Shown here one piece after another: positions 1-11,771 of a DNA stretch of 64,000 bases. A program made the position numbers and the translations under genes. The stretch spans positions 96,602,622 to 96,666,621 of the forward strand of contig JASWHV010000005.1 in NCBI GenBank assembly GCA_030760725.1, given 5' to 3'. The notes beneath the pieces were generated by a model that worked only from the letters and a program-made list of their open reading frames with translations, did not search any database and was not told where the DNA came from. The first letter of the stretch is position 1. Each line of letters starts with the position of its first letter. The DNA is from Neostapfia colusana (lineage: Eukaryota; Streptophyta; Magnoliopsida; Poales; Poaceae).

Positions 1-908
1 GAGTAGTCGACGCTCTGACAACCGGGATAAGGCGTTGATCAGGAGAAGCCGGCACTGGGGCAGGCTCGATCCTGGTGCACCTTGGTTCGCTGCCCACCGT
101 AGGACCCGTGACAGCTTCTCCCGCTTCGATAACAGGAGGCGGGGCACTGCCAGCCGGTCCCGCCGAACCTTCAGCAACAGCTGGCTCCCGAGCTGGTGAA
201 GGGGGATGAACGAGAGGTGTCGCCACTGCCGCAAGAGCCGGGCCCACCGGCACAGAAGGAGCCTGTGCCGGCTTGGGGGCCGCTGCGACCATTTCGGCTT
301 CCGGGCGCTGCGGCGCAGATCCCCCATCAGTCGGGGATGGCTGGGAAACGGAAACGTTATCGGCACTTGAGGGGTCCCTGCTAACATGGGAGGCTCCCGA
401 GTTAAGAGAAGATAAGAATACATGCTCTGAAACCCGGTAACGGCGGCACTTACCGAGGAACACGAGCACTCCAACGGTCTCTAAACCCCGGCTTCCGAGC
501 CGGGCTAGGTCCACTAGAGCCCGCCGTCACCGCCGAGGGCTGCCCCGCAGTCGCCCGGACTGGCGGAGCAGGGGATGCTTCTGAAGCCCCCCTAGACGCC
601 GATCCGGCTCCCGAGGCCCGGGGCACCTGAGTTCTTGACTCGCCCCTGGGTATCGTCGCACCAGCACTCCCCCTCGAAGCTCCACCTCCTGAGGAAGGAG
701 GACGCGATGCCAGGGGACCTTCAGTCCGTCGCCGCTCGAGAGGAGTCCCATCGGGATGATGTGCCCAGGGCCTCTTGGAGTCACCATCGGACGAGACGCC
801 ATCTCCAGAAGCAGGACGTGCAGGCGCCCTGGATCCCTGACTTGGCGCGAACGCCACCGCCGGAGGAGACCGGGCGCTTTTCTTCTGCGGAGGCAAGTTA
901 TAAACCAT
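1..908 (-). CDS. Antisense spliced ORF, Pro/Ala/Ser-rich, partial
   Basis: Not a recognised family. On the minus strand an ATG at 908-906 opens a frame (MVYNLPPQKK...) to a strong donor, CTCG|GTAAGT, at 454/453. The unspliced frame stops at once, inside the donor (TAA 452-450). An acceptor TTAGCAG at 378 restores the same frame, which stays open to position 1 and leaves the window, about 125 codons further. The intron would be 76 bp (453-378). The product is disordered-looking: rich in Pro, Ala, Ser and Arg, with no membrane segment or catalytic motif. The frame also extends upstream to 971, so the true start is uncertain. It lies antisense between the (unseen) pol and the 3' LTR. It could instead be a chance open frame in GC-rich DNA, but the phase-restoring intron argues against that. 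Confidence 0.45.
378..453 (-). other. Predicted 76-bp intron of the antisense ORF
   Basis: The donor GTAAGT (453-448) matches the plant consensus and the acceptor ends TTAGCAG. The interior has pyrimidine-rich runs before the acceptor. Exon 1 ends two bases into a codon and exon 2 supplies the third, so the reading frame is kept. Confidence 0.45.
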
Positions 909-1449
909 GGCAGAAGAAAGCTCAAGAACATGGAAGACGAGGGCGCAAGAGCTCAAGGAAGATGCAAGCACTGGGAAGTGCGAAGGGAAGCCACGATGTG
1001 GGTAAGATCCCCTTTTAAACTTCCCAGGCGCAGTTCAAAGCGATTCGAAACTCTTCGAATACGCCGCTTGGACAACCACTTCAGCTCCGAGATCAAGCGT
1101 CGATGACAAGTGGACCCAAGCCATCCAGCTGAAGCGGTGGGCCAAGAAGTCAGTCTCCCAAGGAGACGAGCCGGCAAGACGCTTCGGCGGTTCCCAAAAA
1201 GGCGCTGCGACGTGCAGAAGTGGCAGCCTTGGGAAACGCCGCAGTAAAAGCAGCCATCAAGTGAGGCACACGCTCCCACGATCCCGCGACTGTTCGTGCT
1301 CCGGCAACGGTCAATGCGGGTCTTTGAGAAGGTGCACGGAGTAGAAGAGATAGGGGCCCCACCTCGGGCTCGCTATCTCCCCCGAGATGGGCCCGGGGCC
1401 ACTGTTGGTACCCTTAATATGGGGTACCCCTGCGCACAGGGGAAACTGC

Positions 1450-1795
1450 CTAAGGACTTCGCCCTTCTCCGCAGGGAGAGCTCCGAAGGCGGCACTTGTC
1501 CAGCGGGGCTGGACATCCCTCTCCACAGAGGTAAGCTCCGGGCCAGCCACGTGGCCAACTTAGCCGGACCTCCTCCCCTCCGCGGGGAGAGCTCCGGAGG
1601 CTCCACGTGTCCAGCGGGGCCGAACCTCCCTCTCCTCAGAGTAGAGCTCCGGGCCCACCACGTGGCCAGCAGAGCCGGACCTCCCCCCTCCGCGAGGAGA
1701 GCTCCGAAGGCTCCACGTGTCCAGCGGGGCCGGACCTCCCTCTCCTCAGAGGAGAGCTTCGGGCCCGCCACATGGCCAGCAGAGCAGCGCTGCCT
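1450..1795 (+). repeat. Six-unit 55-bp tandem repeat with G-box motifs
   Basis: The AGCTCC anchor recurs at 1479, 1534, 1590, 1645, 1700 and 1755, a period of 55-56 bp. Units alternate between two types, ending in CCACGTGTCC or CCACGTGGCC, so the higher-order repeat is about 110 bp. CACGTG is the plant G-box and ACGTGTC resembles the ABRE core. Mutated forms occur in the first unit (GCACTTGTCC) and the last (CCACATGGCC). The array lies about 400 bp upstream of the LTR TATA box. Confidence 0.8.
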
Positions 1796-2182
1796 ACCCC
1801 TGCGCGGTAGGCAGCGGGAGTAAAGACGCGCCATACCCTGCCCGTACAAGGTATTCAAGGCCCGCGCCTTCCCAAGGTGCGGAGACGCGGAGCACGCCTC
1901 TGTCAGGTGCCGTTGTGCCCAGTCACATCACAGTGAAGGCTGGCGCGCCGCGGCAGAGGTTGTACGCTAATAAACACAGCGACAGGACATCCCCTGCCGC
2001 CCCTGCCATCATCAACCACTACGACTAGCTGGCGGCATGGGCAGGGCGGCAGAACAAAGACTCGGAAGCCCTCGCCAGAGATAGCTACCGGTGCAACTGC
2101 AGATACGGTAGATGGCAGGCAATCTCCCCGGGACCACCTGTCGGGTCCCGGGCCCACCTTGTAAGCCGCCCGAGCCTTGGAC

Positions 2183-2190
2183 TATAAAAG
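2183..2190 (+). promoter_or_regulatory. LTR TATA box
   Basis: TATAAAAG lies in the loop of a perfect 8-bp inverted repeat, CCCGAGCC (2169-2176) and GGCTCGGG (2190-2197). The same arrangement is present in the right-hand LTR copy with one mismatch. Confidence 0.6.
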
Positions 2191-2500
2191 GCTCGGGTAG
2201 GCAACGTTAGCGAGGGTTCGACTTTTGTTCGACTCCCTCTAGCAGTTCGCACTTTAGCCATTCGACATCTTACACTCCCACCCAGGGCTCGCCCTTGAGC
2301 ACCAAGCAATACAACGAGCACCTCTGCTCACCGTGGACATAGGGTATTACGCTCCGGTGGCCTGAACCACGTAAAAATCCCTGTGTCAAGCTTCTCCCTC
2401 CATCGTCCTTAACGCGTAAGCTCTCCGTGAATGACTAGCCCCTCCGAAAAAGAACCTCCGCGGGCTGCCCAGAGCAGGCCCGGGGGAATTGTCGGCTACA

Positions 2501-4727
2501 CACTTCGACAAATCTCCTAAGGTATATTCTGGCAAAATTTGGGGATTTTTGGCTTATCCAAACTCCCTCCGTAATTCTTTTACAGAAAAGCTTAAAAGAA
2601 TTATACAGAATCTGTTACTGACTTTCTTAAAAATTGAAGTGCAAATTTGGATAGATCTTTGTAAACTGAATCTAACCCAATTTGGATCACCCAATTTGGA
2701 ATTTCCACACAAAGTTATGAATTTTTAAAGTTTGAATATTTTCTGAAACCTAATACTTGCTGACAGTGGGGTCCACAGGTCATATCCTTCTTCTACCACG
2801 GGACAGAGCCCGCTCGCACACCGGACCATAGAAATGGCGTGCCCCATTCTCCCTCATTTATCCACCGTTTTTGCTCCGGTTTTGCCCTACACGACCATTG
2901 CAACGTGGCGCAGCTGCCGGGCAAGGTCTCACCTCATGAAGATAGCCGGAAACAGGTCGGCACCGTCGGCGGCGTGTCCCAAGCTGACTTCAACAGCAAA
3001 AGCTGCCGTACAGCATCCCTAGAGCGCATGGAACATGGAACGCACGCTAATTATTGCAGAAAACGGCGGGAAGAGGGTGGTCACCGGATGGCCGACCCGT
3101 TTATGCCGCCGGTGGTGAATTCGCGTCGTCAGGGGCGTGTGGTGGCCGGTTTGATGGTTCTTTGGCATGGGAGGTTACTAGGGTTGTGGTTTGATGTGGC
3201 TTGAACCGAAGAACGAAGGATCACTCCGGTTGGGAGAATTTCCCGATCAGAGGGGCGCCGGTTCATCACGCACACCGGTGCCAATTTTCAAATTCCTGCT
3301 AGATGGAAGTGGGAACGAGCAAGGGAGATTGGGAGCATGATATACACCTCATGGTGCACCTTAGGTGGTGCTGGTCGTGTGGGAGAGGCGCTGGACAAGC
3401 CGGAAGATGAGGGGCAGTGATGGCGGCTTCAGTCCGAGTTGTGGAGGAAAACTGCATGGCAGCGATGGGAGGAAGACCGGAGAAGAGCTGGAAACGTGTT
3501 GTGGATGTAGATGACTCGCCGGCGCATCTCCTGATCATCACAGCTTGGTGGCACAGTCGCCAGATGGTGGTCGGCGATGAGCACCCGAGGGGCAGTGGCG
3601 TATGTGTTCGGTTGTCGGGTGAGCGCGCGAGAGGACTTCCTGTGCTGTGGGTTTGCTCGTGTGAGGCAGAGAAGAAGCATTTGATTTGTGCAGCCTGAGC
3701 TTTAGTGAACAGCTGAGAACAATGGAGTGAACCGCCTCGGGGAAAAAAAACAGAGACAAAAGCTGATCGGTGGTATTGCATGCTACTCGGTGGCAAGCTC
3801 ACACAGAAACAACTATGAGGTTTCTCTGTTTCAATGACATGCTGGTCCCACCGGCAGCCCCCCTAAACAACAGTGGATCCCTAAATTGAAATTCAAAATT
3901 CGCAACAATTTCAACAAACTGAATTTGATTACCGGGAGTTAACCTTCTGCTGTGTTCACATTTCTAAATTCGGCGCTCTCGGTTCAGTTGCCGTGTGAGG
4001 GGGAGATAACGCCCCGGGTTGCTGTTTTCGTGAGAAAAAATCACGCCGGAAGCTACTCAATCCCACGAGCAGGTCGCCAGCTCGATGCAAGAAGCTGGAG
4101 GTGGCTGCCCTTGGTGGCGCTCTGTGATAACTCGGTTGGTGTTCGACAGCGAACACAGGAATCTTCGGAAGCAAGTTAAAGCGGCCCAATGACATGTGGG
4201 GTCTACCCCCTTTACTCCTTTTCTTATCCTCCAAATGTTTACAAAAGATCTTCATTCATGTAAATCCCCTCAATCTTATATTTTGGGAGTTTAAACATGG
4301 GCGGAAATTTGAATAAACCAAATACAGTGTGAAGTTCACTTTCAAATTTGAATTCAGCTCACATTTGGAAATGATCATGTTTAACTCCTTTTCAGCCCAC
4401 CCTAAAATCAGATTGTCGCCACCATGAATTTCCTTAAGTTCAAAGATATGTGGATACATGTGTGTTCCAAATTTTTGGCAGCAACTTGAGGGGAACAATT
4501 GAGTTCAAATCTGAATTTAAACCCCCTCTTACACAAGAGAACTTTTCACATGGTGTTAATTCAACCTCGGCTTAACACATTTCAAATGAACGTGAGACTC
4601 ATTTGGTTGGACACCCATGTGCATCATCACGTGTATAAAATTTTTGTAAGTCCTATTTTCATGCATTCCAAACACAAATGGGAATCAACATTCACTTTAT
4701 TGACTTTGCATTTTTGGGACTTTTACA
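2501..4727 (-). repeat. Tekay-like LTR fragment (TEK-5)
   Basis: No gene is visible. The right edge is sharp: read on the minus strand it begins TGTAAAAGTCCC at 4727, a chromovirus LTR-like start, and it abuts recognisable CRM gag sequence at 4728. The left edge is cut by the Tat-like LTR at 2500, so the other LTR end is missing. The body alternates AT-rich stretches of repeated AAATTTGAATT-type sequence with GC-rich stretches, like the other Tekay LTRs here. GCAAC at 4728-4732 may be one copy of the target duplication, but the partner cannot be checked. Small open frames inside it have no protein character. Confidence 0.5.
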
Positions 4728-7700
4728 GCAACGATGCCGGGTATGATAGTACTTCGGATGTTGAAGATGAATATTCTATTGCTACTAACATTGCAGGCAC
4801 AAATGATGACCAATATAGCTCACGAAGAGGTACATCGTACAGCAGCAACGGAGAAGTATAGGAGCATCATTGTGCAGCGTGCTTTGAGCTCCAAAGTGGA
4901 GGCCGAATACAAGCTACAACGACACAATCTCTTTCACATGTTCCTCGTCGTCAAGATTGTCCCGTACACACTATAATGGATGGAGGCAGCTGCAATAACT
5001 TGGTGAACATGGATGTCATCAACAAACTAGGATTGACAACAAGAGCACACCCTCATCCATACCACATTCAATGGTTCAACAACAGCAGTAAGGTTCAGGT
5101 AACTCAAACAGCAAGAGTACATTTTTCGATTGGTTCTTACAATGATTTTGCTAATTTTGATGTCGTGCCTATGGATGCTTGTTCTCTTTTATTAGGCCGT
5201 CCTTGGGAATTTGATACGGATGCTATTCATCATGGTAGAACCAATAAATATACTTTCATGCATCAAGGAAAGAAAATCACTTTGCTTCCAATGACCCCTG
5301 CTGAAATTGTGCGTTTTGAGAAGAGTAAAATGAAAGATGATAAAGCAACAAAACTAAAATCTGAAAAACAGCAAGTCATTAAGTTAAAATCACCTTCATT
5401 GCTCACAACTAAATCTGATCTTGCTGATTTATTTGATGGTAAGGGGATGTGCTATGCTTTAGTATGCAAAGAAGTCATGTATTCACTTCATGAATTGTCT
5501 ATTGCATTGCCCCCTGCTGTTGGTAACCTTTTGCAGGAGTTTGAGGATGTGTTTCCCTCCGAGATACCCCCTGGGCTGCCACCTGTGAGGGAATTGAACA
5601 CAAGATCGACTTGATTCCGGGAGCAAGTTTGCCAAATCATGCGGCGTACAGGGCGAATCCGGAGGAGACTAAGGAAATTCAGTGACAAGTTGAAGATCTC
5701 TTGGGCTGCGGGTACATTCGTGAAAGCCTTAGTCCTTGTTCCGTTCCTGTTCTTTGGGTTCCTAAGAAAGATGGTAGTTGGCGCATGTGTGTTGATTGTC
5801 GAGCGATTAATAACATCACCATTCGATATCGTTATCCTATTCCTCGCTTAGATGACATGCTTGATAAACTGAGTGGTGCTACCATTTTTACAAAAATTGA
5901 CTTGCATAGTGGTTACCACCAAATAAGAATGGCATTAGGAGATAAATGGAAAACTGCATTTAAAACCAAGTTTGGCCTTTATGAGTGGTTATTCATGCCT
6001 TTTAGTTTAACTAATGCACCTAGCACTTTCATGCCATTAATGAATGAGGTTTTATGTGCTTTTGTTAGAAAATTTTTGGTGGTTTACTTCGATGATATCC
6101 TCATTTACAGCAAATGATATGACGAACATCTCTCACATTTACGTGCTGTTTTTTCTGTTTTGAGAGATGCACGCTTGTTTTTGGTAACCTCGAAAAGTGC
6201 GTCTTTTGCACAAATCGAGTATCATTTCTTGGCTATATAATTTGCTCACAGGGAATTGAGATGGATGAGGCAAAAAATTTTGCAATCACTAGCTGGCCAA
6301 CTCCAACAACCGTCAAGCAGGTGCGTAGTTTTCTTGGTCTTGCAGGTTTTTATCGTCGCTTTGTGTGGGATTTCAGCATCATTGCAGCACCTCTCCATGA
6401 GCTAACAAAGAAAGGAGTGCCGTTTCAATGGGGCGAACAGCAGCAATAAGCTTTTGATACTCTCAAATCAAAGCTTACACAAGCACCATTGCTGCAACTT
6501 CCTGATTTTGACAAGACCTTTGAGCTCGAAAGCGATGCAAGCGGCATTGGTATTGGAGGCGTTCTCATACAAGGAGGTAAACCCATTGCTTTCTTTAGTG
6601 AAAAAATGCAAGTCCCTTCTCTGAATTATTCTGCTTATGATAAGGAATTGTATACATTAGTGCGAGTTTTACAAACATGGCAACATTATCTTTGGTCTAA
6701 GGAGTTTGTCATACATTCCGATCATGAATCTTTGAAGTATCTTAAGTGTCAAACCAATCTGAATAAACGACATGCTAAATGGATTGAGTTTATAGAGTTG
6801 TTTCCATACATCATTAAGCATAAGAACGGAAGGAAAATGACATTGCCGATGCATTATCTAGACAATATACCATGCTGTCCCAACTTCATCACAAAATCTT
6901 TGGTTTGGAAACTATAAAAGCATTATACCCTACTGATTTGGACTTCAAAGATGCTTTTGAAAATTGTAGAGAAGGAAGAACATGGAATAAATATGTACTG
7001 CAAGATGGTCTCCTCTATCATGCTAACAAGCTATGCGTTCCAGCTAGCTCCGTTCGTCTATTGTTTTTGCAGGAAGCACATGGAGGAGGTTTGATGCGAC
7101 ATTTTGGAGTGAAGAAAACTGAGAACGTGCTGTCCACACACTTATTTTGGCCGAAGATGACACGTGATGTCGAGCGCTACGTGTCACGATGCACCACTTG
7201 CAATAAAGCTAAGTCTCGCCTTAACCCACATGGTCTTTATATGCCTCTTCCTGTTCCTAGTGCACCTTGGGAGGATATTTCTATGGACATTGTTTTTGGA
7301 TTGCCTAGGACTAAGAGGGGAGGGATAGTATTTTTGTGGTTGTTTATCGTTTCTCTAAAATGGTGCACTCTATACCATGTCATAAGAATGATAATGCTTC
7401 ACACATTGCTGATTTGTTTATGACTGAAATTGTTCGTTTACATGGTGTGCCAAATACCATTGTTTCTGATCGTGATGCAAAATTTTGAAGTCATTTTTGG
7501 AGAACCTTGTGGTATAAATTAGGCACCAAGTTACTGTTTTCAACTACATGTCACCCACAAACGGATGGACAAACCGAGGTAGTTAATCGTACTTTATCCA
7601 CTATGTTGCGGGCTTTCTTGAAAATAAATTTAAAGTTGTGGGAGGAGTGTTTACCACATATAGAATTTGCTTACAACAGATCCGTTCACTCCACGACAAA

Positions 7701-7748
7701 GGTAAGTCTATTCCAGATAGTGTATGGTTTCCATCCCCGTGCTCCTAT
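4728..7748 (+). pseudogene. pol: CRM-A protease-RT-RNase H-integrase, part 1 (broken)
   Basis: Order of domains: gag tail; protease (IMDGGSCNNLV near 4976, extended to PWEFDTDAIHHG); reverse transcriptase 5640-6117 (VPKKDGSWRMCVDC, catalytic YFDDIL); RNase H 6489-6830 (ELESDASG, HSDHESLKYL); and integrase zinc-binding and core domains about 6870-7748 (CTTCNKAK, SMDIVFGLP, VSDRDAKF, TDGQTE). Breaks are many: TAG near 4859, a frameshift near 5590, stops near 5683 and at 6115-6117, and further shifts near 6170-6240, 6820 and 7320. A stop also follows the second catalytic Asp motif near 7487. The frame then runs into the solo LTR at 7749. A homologous region at 46775-50579 (CRM-B) confirms the order. 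Not functional. Confidence 0.85.
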
Positions 7749-10700
7749 TGTAACACCCCAAATTTTGATTCAAAACACTAAACCATGTTCAGAGGGGAAT
7801 TTAAAAATTTTTGGACGTGTTGCATGTTTTGCAAAAATTCAAATTCAAACTGGAATTCAAATTAAACTCAAATCAGAAAAAGAAATGGAAAAAGAAAAAG
7901 AGAAAACGGGAAAAAAACCGGCCAGTGGGCCGAAACCCGCCAGCCGGCCCAGTTTCCCCCGCGCCAGCCCGCAGCCGCGCGCCCGCACTATCTCTCACAG
8001 ACAGGTGGGACCCACCTGTCATCCCTAACCCCGAGCGTCTGCGGCCCGGACTTTTCCCACCGAGCGCGCGCGATCGTAACCGACTGAAAACCGCGTCCCT
8101 CAGCCCGAATTCTGATCCCGGAAGACTCAAACTCGATCACAACCGACTCAGCGCCCTCCCCCGGCTATAAAAACCCCAGCCCCGGTCGGATTTTCCCACG
8201 CGATCGCCGATTTTTACTCCGGTGAGCACCGAGACTTCGCCGGTGAATTCTGGCCGATCTAAGCTCGGAAACTCTGATCTAACTCGCTGGTCTTGATCCA
8301 CCGCCTCCGGGGAGCTTTGCAGGAGCAGAAAACTCGGAGACTTACGGTGTAAACACAGCGCCGACGAGCTTCGCCGTGGTTTTGCCTCGGACCTCGCCGC
8401 CGATCACTTTCCAGGTCCCCCGAGCTCAAGAAAACCCCCGAGGTGAGATCCCTGACCTCCCCTCTACCGATCTATGCCATAAGATCACAGTTCTAGGCAG
8501 AATTCTCGAGGATCCGAAACTTTCCGGCGAGATCGCCGCTTCCCGCTGCGTGCGCCTCCGGCAGCGCCGCCCGCGCTCGATCAGAGCGACGTGGCCGCTT
8601 GTGCGCCGTTTATTTTAAATCGCACGGTAGACTTTAAAACCCCGCGTACCGGTTCGATGTTATAATCTCAGCCGTCGGTTTAAAATCGGACGGTCCACGT
8701 CAGCCCCGCGTTATAAAGACTGGAATTCTTACGTGCTACCCCCTGGGGTTCTCGGGAAATAAGAGCTAGCCCCGGAAACTTCTGATCTAGCCCCTGGAAC
8801 TCCAGAAAATCATGTAAATTCATTTAAAAATCAGTTTTAGCCCCTGGACTTAATAAAAATTAGGTAAAACACCTCTGATAAGTGTAGCTAGACCCCTGGA
8901 AATTATGAAAATAATATTATAGACCCTGTAATGGGGTGAGTTCATTATTTTAGCCCTGTTTAGTATTTAATTTAGGAAATTGAATATGTAACTAGTGTTT
9001 AAAAAAATTAAAAAGTGGGACAAACATAATTATCAAAATTAATTAAAAACTTTCTCAGTACTTAGAAAACCTTGGAGTGAGATAAAATTATATTTTGGGC
9101 TGAAATGAATCTGTTTCATTTATTATTCCCATTTAATAGTATAGGGACACATTTTTAAGTAAAAAATAACTATAGAAAAATAGGGAAAATAATTATGAAA
9201 TAGTATACATCAGAAGCCAAGGTCAAAATATGTTATTAAATTATTTAGGACCAGAACCTATACTGTTTAGATGATGTGTATTACTAATTTCATAATAAAA
9301 TACACAATTATGCATAGGAATATAAATCTGAAAATATAGCAACTAGTAAATGATCAATGGAGTTTTTAAAATCCAAAGAGTTCAGTTTAGGGTTGGTAGA
9401 AATTATGAAGGCACATATGGGGAAGAATAATACTTTTCATACACACTTGGTAGTAAAAAGGTGTAGTAGTTGAATATAAGAAATTTATTGGAAACCCATA
9501 TAAATAGTATGTAAGTATAAAGGTGGACACAAAAGTAGGAATCATATACACATGGTTAAAAGTGCATGCAAGCCACAACTCAACACACATAAAGTAACCA
9601 CAACACATAATATGGTAAAGAACTTTTATAAATGTGAATGTGTGGTTTGTATGAAGTAGAAGTGTGAACTATGTCTTATGATTGTTGTTTTTCTTTTGCT
9701 ATGTGTGATGGTATGAAGTAGAACCTGTTCAAGAGCAAGTTATCCCTTTCCAAGATCAGGACTACCCATTTCAAGAGCAGCAAGAAGGAGGCAAGTGTCC
9801 TTGACCACTTTGATCCTATGCTAGGATGTGTAGCTAGAATTAATTGCATTGTCAATTTAAATATGAAACCCATGTTAGGAAGTTTCCCTAGAATTGCATT
9901 ACCTTATTTCCTTGTAGCTTGGGTTGGGATTCATTTTATCATGTCATTTATTATTATGCATATGCTTAGTCATGCTTAGAATGGGATAATTGGGATATGA
10001 GATCATCAGTTTATTTTACCATACTCTTGAATGAGATATTGTGAATTATGTAGAGGTAGGGATCAAGGCAAGTTGGATGTTTTGGTTGTGTGCTGGGTGC
10101 ACGAGACTTGGGTTTGTGTTTAGTACTTGCCTGGATCCTAAGGACCGGTTCATGGAGCATGTAACCCGGCTTTACAGTGCCAACCACATGCTGAGATGGG
10201 GCAGCTTGGCCAATTAATTAGGTGTATCCCCGGCGTAGTATGGGTGTGTTGGATGGTGCAGGGAATAGGTGTCAGCTGGACTACCATATGAACCGCAAGG
10301 CTCAAGAGGGGGCCACTGCAGCGGGGTTGGAGCCTCTTGTATGCTGTTAGGGGTGAAACCTCAGTGGGCCCACGCTCATCGGGAATCCCTTTGTAAAGGC
10401 TTCGTAGTGATCTCCTGGCTGCACACCTGGGAAGTGTGAATGTGGATCGTAGCCACTGGCATAATGGAGGTTCTTTTAGTCCACCCGGCAACGGGGGATG
10501 AAATCACTACATGTGGGTACAGTGGTACAAACTCTGCAGAGTCAAAACTGTCTTGACAGCCGTGCTCACGGTCAAGAGCGGCCTGGACTTATTCATGATT
10601 AGAGGATTGATGGTTTTGGAAGTTAAGAGGGGAGCTTAACATTGGAAATGATGTTATGGTTATTGGATTATGATGATGGGATGGGAGATTGGGACTATTT

Positions 10701-11186
10701 CACCTGTGTAGTAATGTAGGTGCTTAATAAGCTAAGGTGATAGGTATTAATTGCGTAGTGCTTTAACCATGAGTTCAACCTCTCCTTGTTCTAGCCATGC
10801 ATGATATAATTTTCCCACACTTGCTGAGTACCATTGGTACTCAACCTTGCATATTTGTTGGTTTATATTGCTGCTCAGGTCAAGATAATGAGGTGGTGTA
10901 TAATGACCAAGATTTTGGACCCGAGGAAAGGTTTTTAGGTTCATGAAGACCCCCGGGCAACGCCTGTGATGGAGCCCTAAAGAATAATATTCCGCTGCTA
11001 GTTTATTTACTTGTGATGAACGTATTATTGTCCATTGAGACATTTACGATGTAAGACTTATTTATATTCGACACCTGGCTTGTAATAAATGATGCTTCAC
11101 TATTTGTCATCACATGTATGAGAAAATGATCCTGGCATACATGTGATATTCACTTGGTTGTTTCTTCGGAAAAACCGGGTGTGACA
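7749..11186 (+). repeat. Solo LTR of TEK-1 family
   Basis: A complete 3438-bp LTR runs from TGTAACACCCC to ACCGGGTGTGACA, flanked by perfect 5-bp target duplications CCTAT (7744-7748 and 11187-11191). It sits in the CRM-A integrase: the coding sequence resumes directly after the second CCTAT. It is the same family as the two LTRs of the full-length element at 34059-46769, but in the opposite orientation and visibly diverged, so it is an older insertion reduced by LTR-LTR recombination. It holds a GC-rich leader-like zone (7920-8640), a TATA box, and an AT-rich body (8700-10000). Several open frames inside are not protein-like. No gene is seen. Confidence 0.95.
8166..8173 (+). promoter_or_regulatory. 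TATA box of the solo LTR
   Basis: TATAAAAA in the GC-rich part of the LTR, preceded by CCGGC. The same context is found on the minus strand in both LTRs of the full-length TEK-1. Confidence 0.55.
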
Positions 11187-11191
11187 CCTAT

Positions 11192-11771
11192 TGATTTACT
11201 ACCTTTGCCTCCTTCTGAAACTATAAATTGTGATGCTACACAACGATCTGAATTCATTCTTAAGATGCATGAAAATACAAAGAAAAATATAGAAAGGATG
11301 AATGAGAAGTACAGGATAGCAGGTAGTTGAGGTGGAAAGGAAGTAAAACTTGAACCGGGGGATTTGGTGTGGTTACATTTGAGAAAAGAGTGATTTCCTG
11401 ACTTGAGGAAATCTAAACTTATGTCACGTGCTGCTGGTCCTTTTAAGATTGTTGAAAAGATTAATGATAATGCATATAAGCTTGATTGGCCTCCCGATTT
11501 CGGGGCTAGTCCCACATTTAATATTTCAGATTTGCGGCCATATTTGGAAGAAGAAGATGGGCTTGAGTCGAGGACGACTACGATTCAAGAGGGGGAGGAT
11601 GATGAGGACATCACAACAGCGGATACACACATTGAACTACAAGGACCAATGACAAGAGCACGAGCACGATTACTAAATCAGCAGGTGAACTCGTTCCTAA
11701 CTTCCTTTGCATATAAGTTTAAGAATAGATTGCTATGTGATGATTTAATTGTTATCAGGAACATTGGATGA
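11192..11771 (+). pseudogene. pol: CRM-A integrase C-terminus running into the 3' LTR
   Basis: Coding sequence resumes after the solo LTR with the integrase C-terminal region: stretches like KPGDLVW, then KLMSRAAGPFKIVEKINDNAYKLD and FNISDLRPYLEEED. A TGA interrupts it near 11328 and again near 11389. The frame passes through the polypurine tract and continues 172 nt into the LTR (GPMTRARARLLNQQVNSFL) to a stop at 11769-11771. No chromodomain like that of TEK-1 is present. Extension of pol into the 3' LTR is a known CRM feature and is seen again in CRM-B. Confidence 0.8.
11587..11599 (+). other. Polypurine tract of CRM-A
   Basis: AAGAGGGGGAGGA directly before the LTR start TGATGAGGAC at 11600. 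It is the plus-strand primer site and lies inside the pol reading frame. Confidence 0.75.

Larger units (their letters stand above)
1..1402 (+). mobile_element. 3' internal region of a Tat-like Gypsy element
   Basis: This stretch abuts the start (TGTTGG) of an LTR at 1403, so it is read as the 3' internal part of the element whose 5' half lies left of the window. No pol domain is visible on the plus strand. The main coding signal is on the minus strand, antisense to the element. Antisense ORFs between pol and the 3' LTR are established for Tat-lineage elements such as Grande and RIRE2, which is the reason for the lineage guess. A G-rich stretch at 1385-1397, just before the LTR, is the only polypurine-tract candidate and is weak. 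Lineage assignment is inference, since the polymerase is not in view. Confidence 0.5.
1403..2500 (+). repeat. 3' LTR of Tat-like Gypsy element
   Basis: The LTR runs from TGTTGGTACC (1403) to GTCGGCTACA (2500), about 1.1 kb with TG...CA ends. A second copy of the same family in the same orientation begins at 63169. It contains six 55-bp tandem units (about 1450-1795) in U3, then a TATA box at 2183-2190. The five bases before (GCCAC) and after (CACTT) differ. That fits one LTR of an element whose other end is outside the window, rather than a solo LTR with an intact target duplication. Confidence 0.75.

Noticed and set aside
1450..1795. CRISPR-like array
   Set aside because: The repeats are contiguous 55-bp tandem units without unique spacers, in a eukaryotic LTR.
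3299..3802. Minus-strand 167-codon frame in the TEK-5 LTR fragment
   Set aside because: Overlapped by other long frames on both strands in an LTR-like region. No recognisable protein features.
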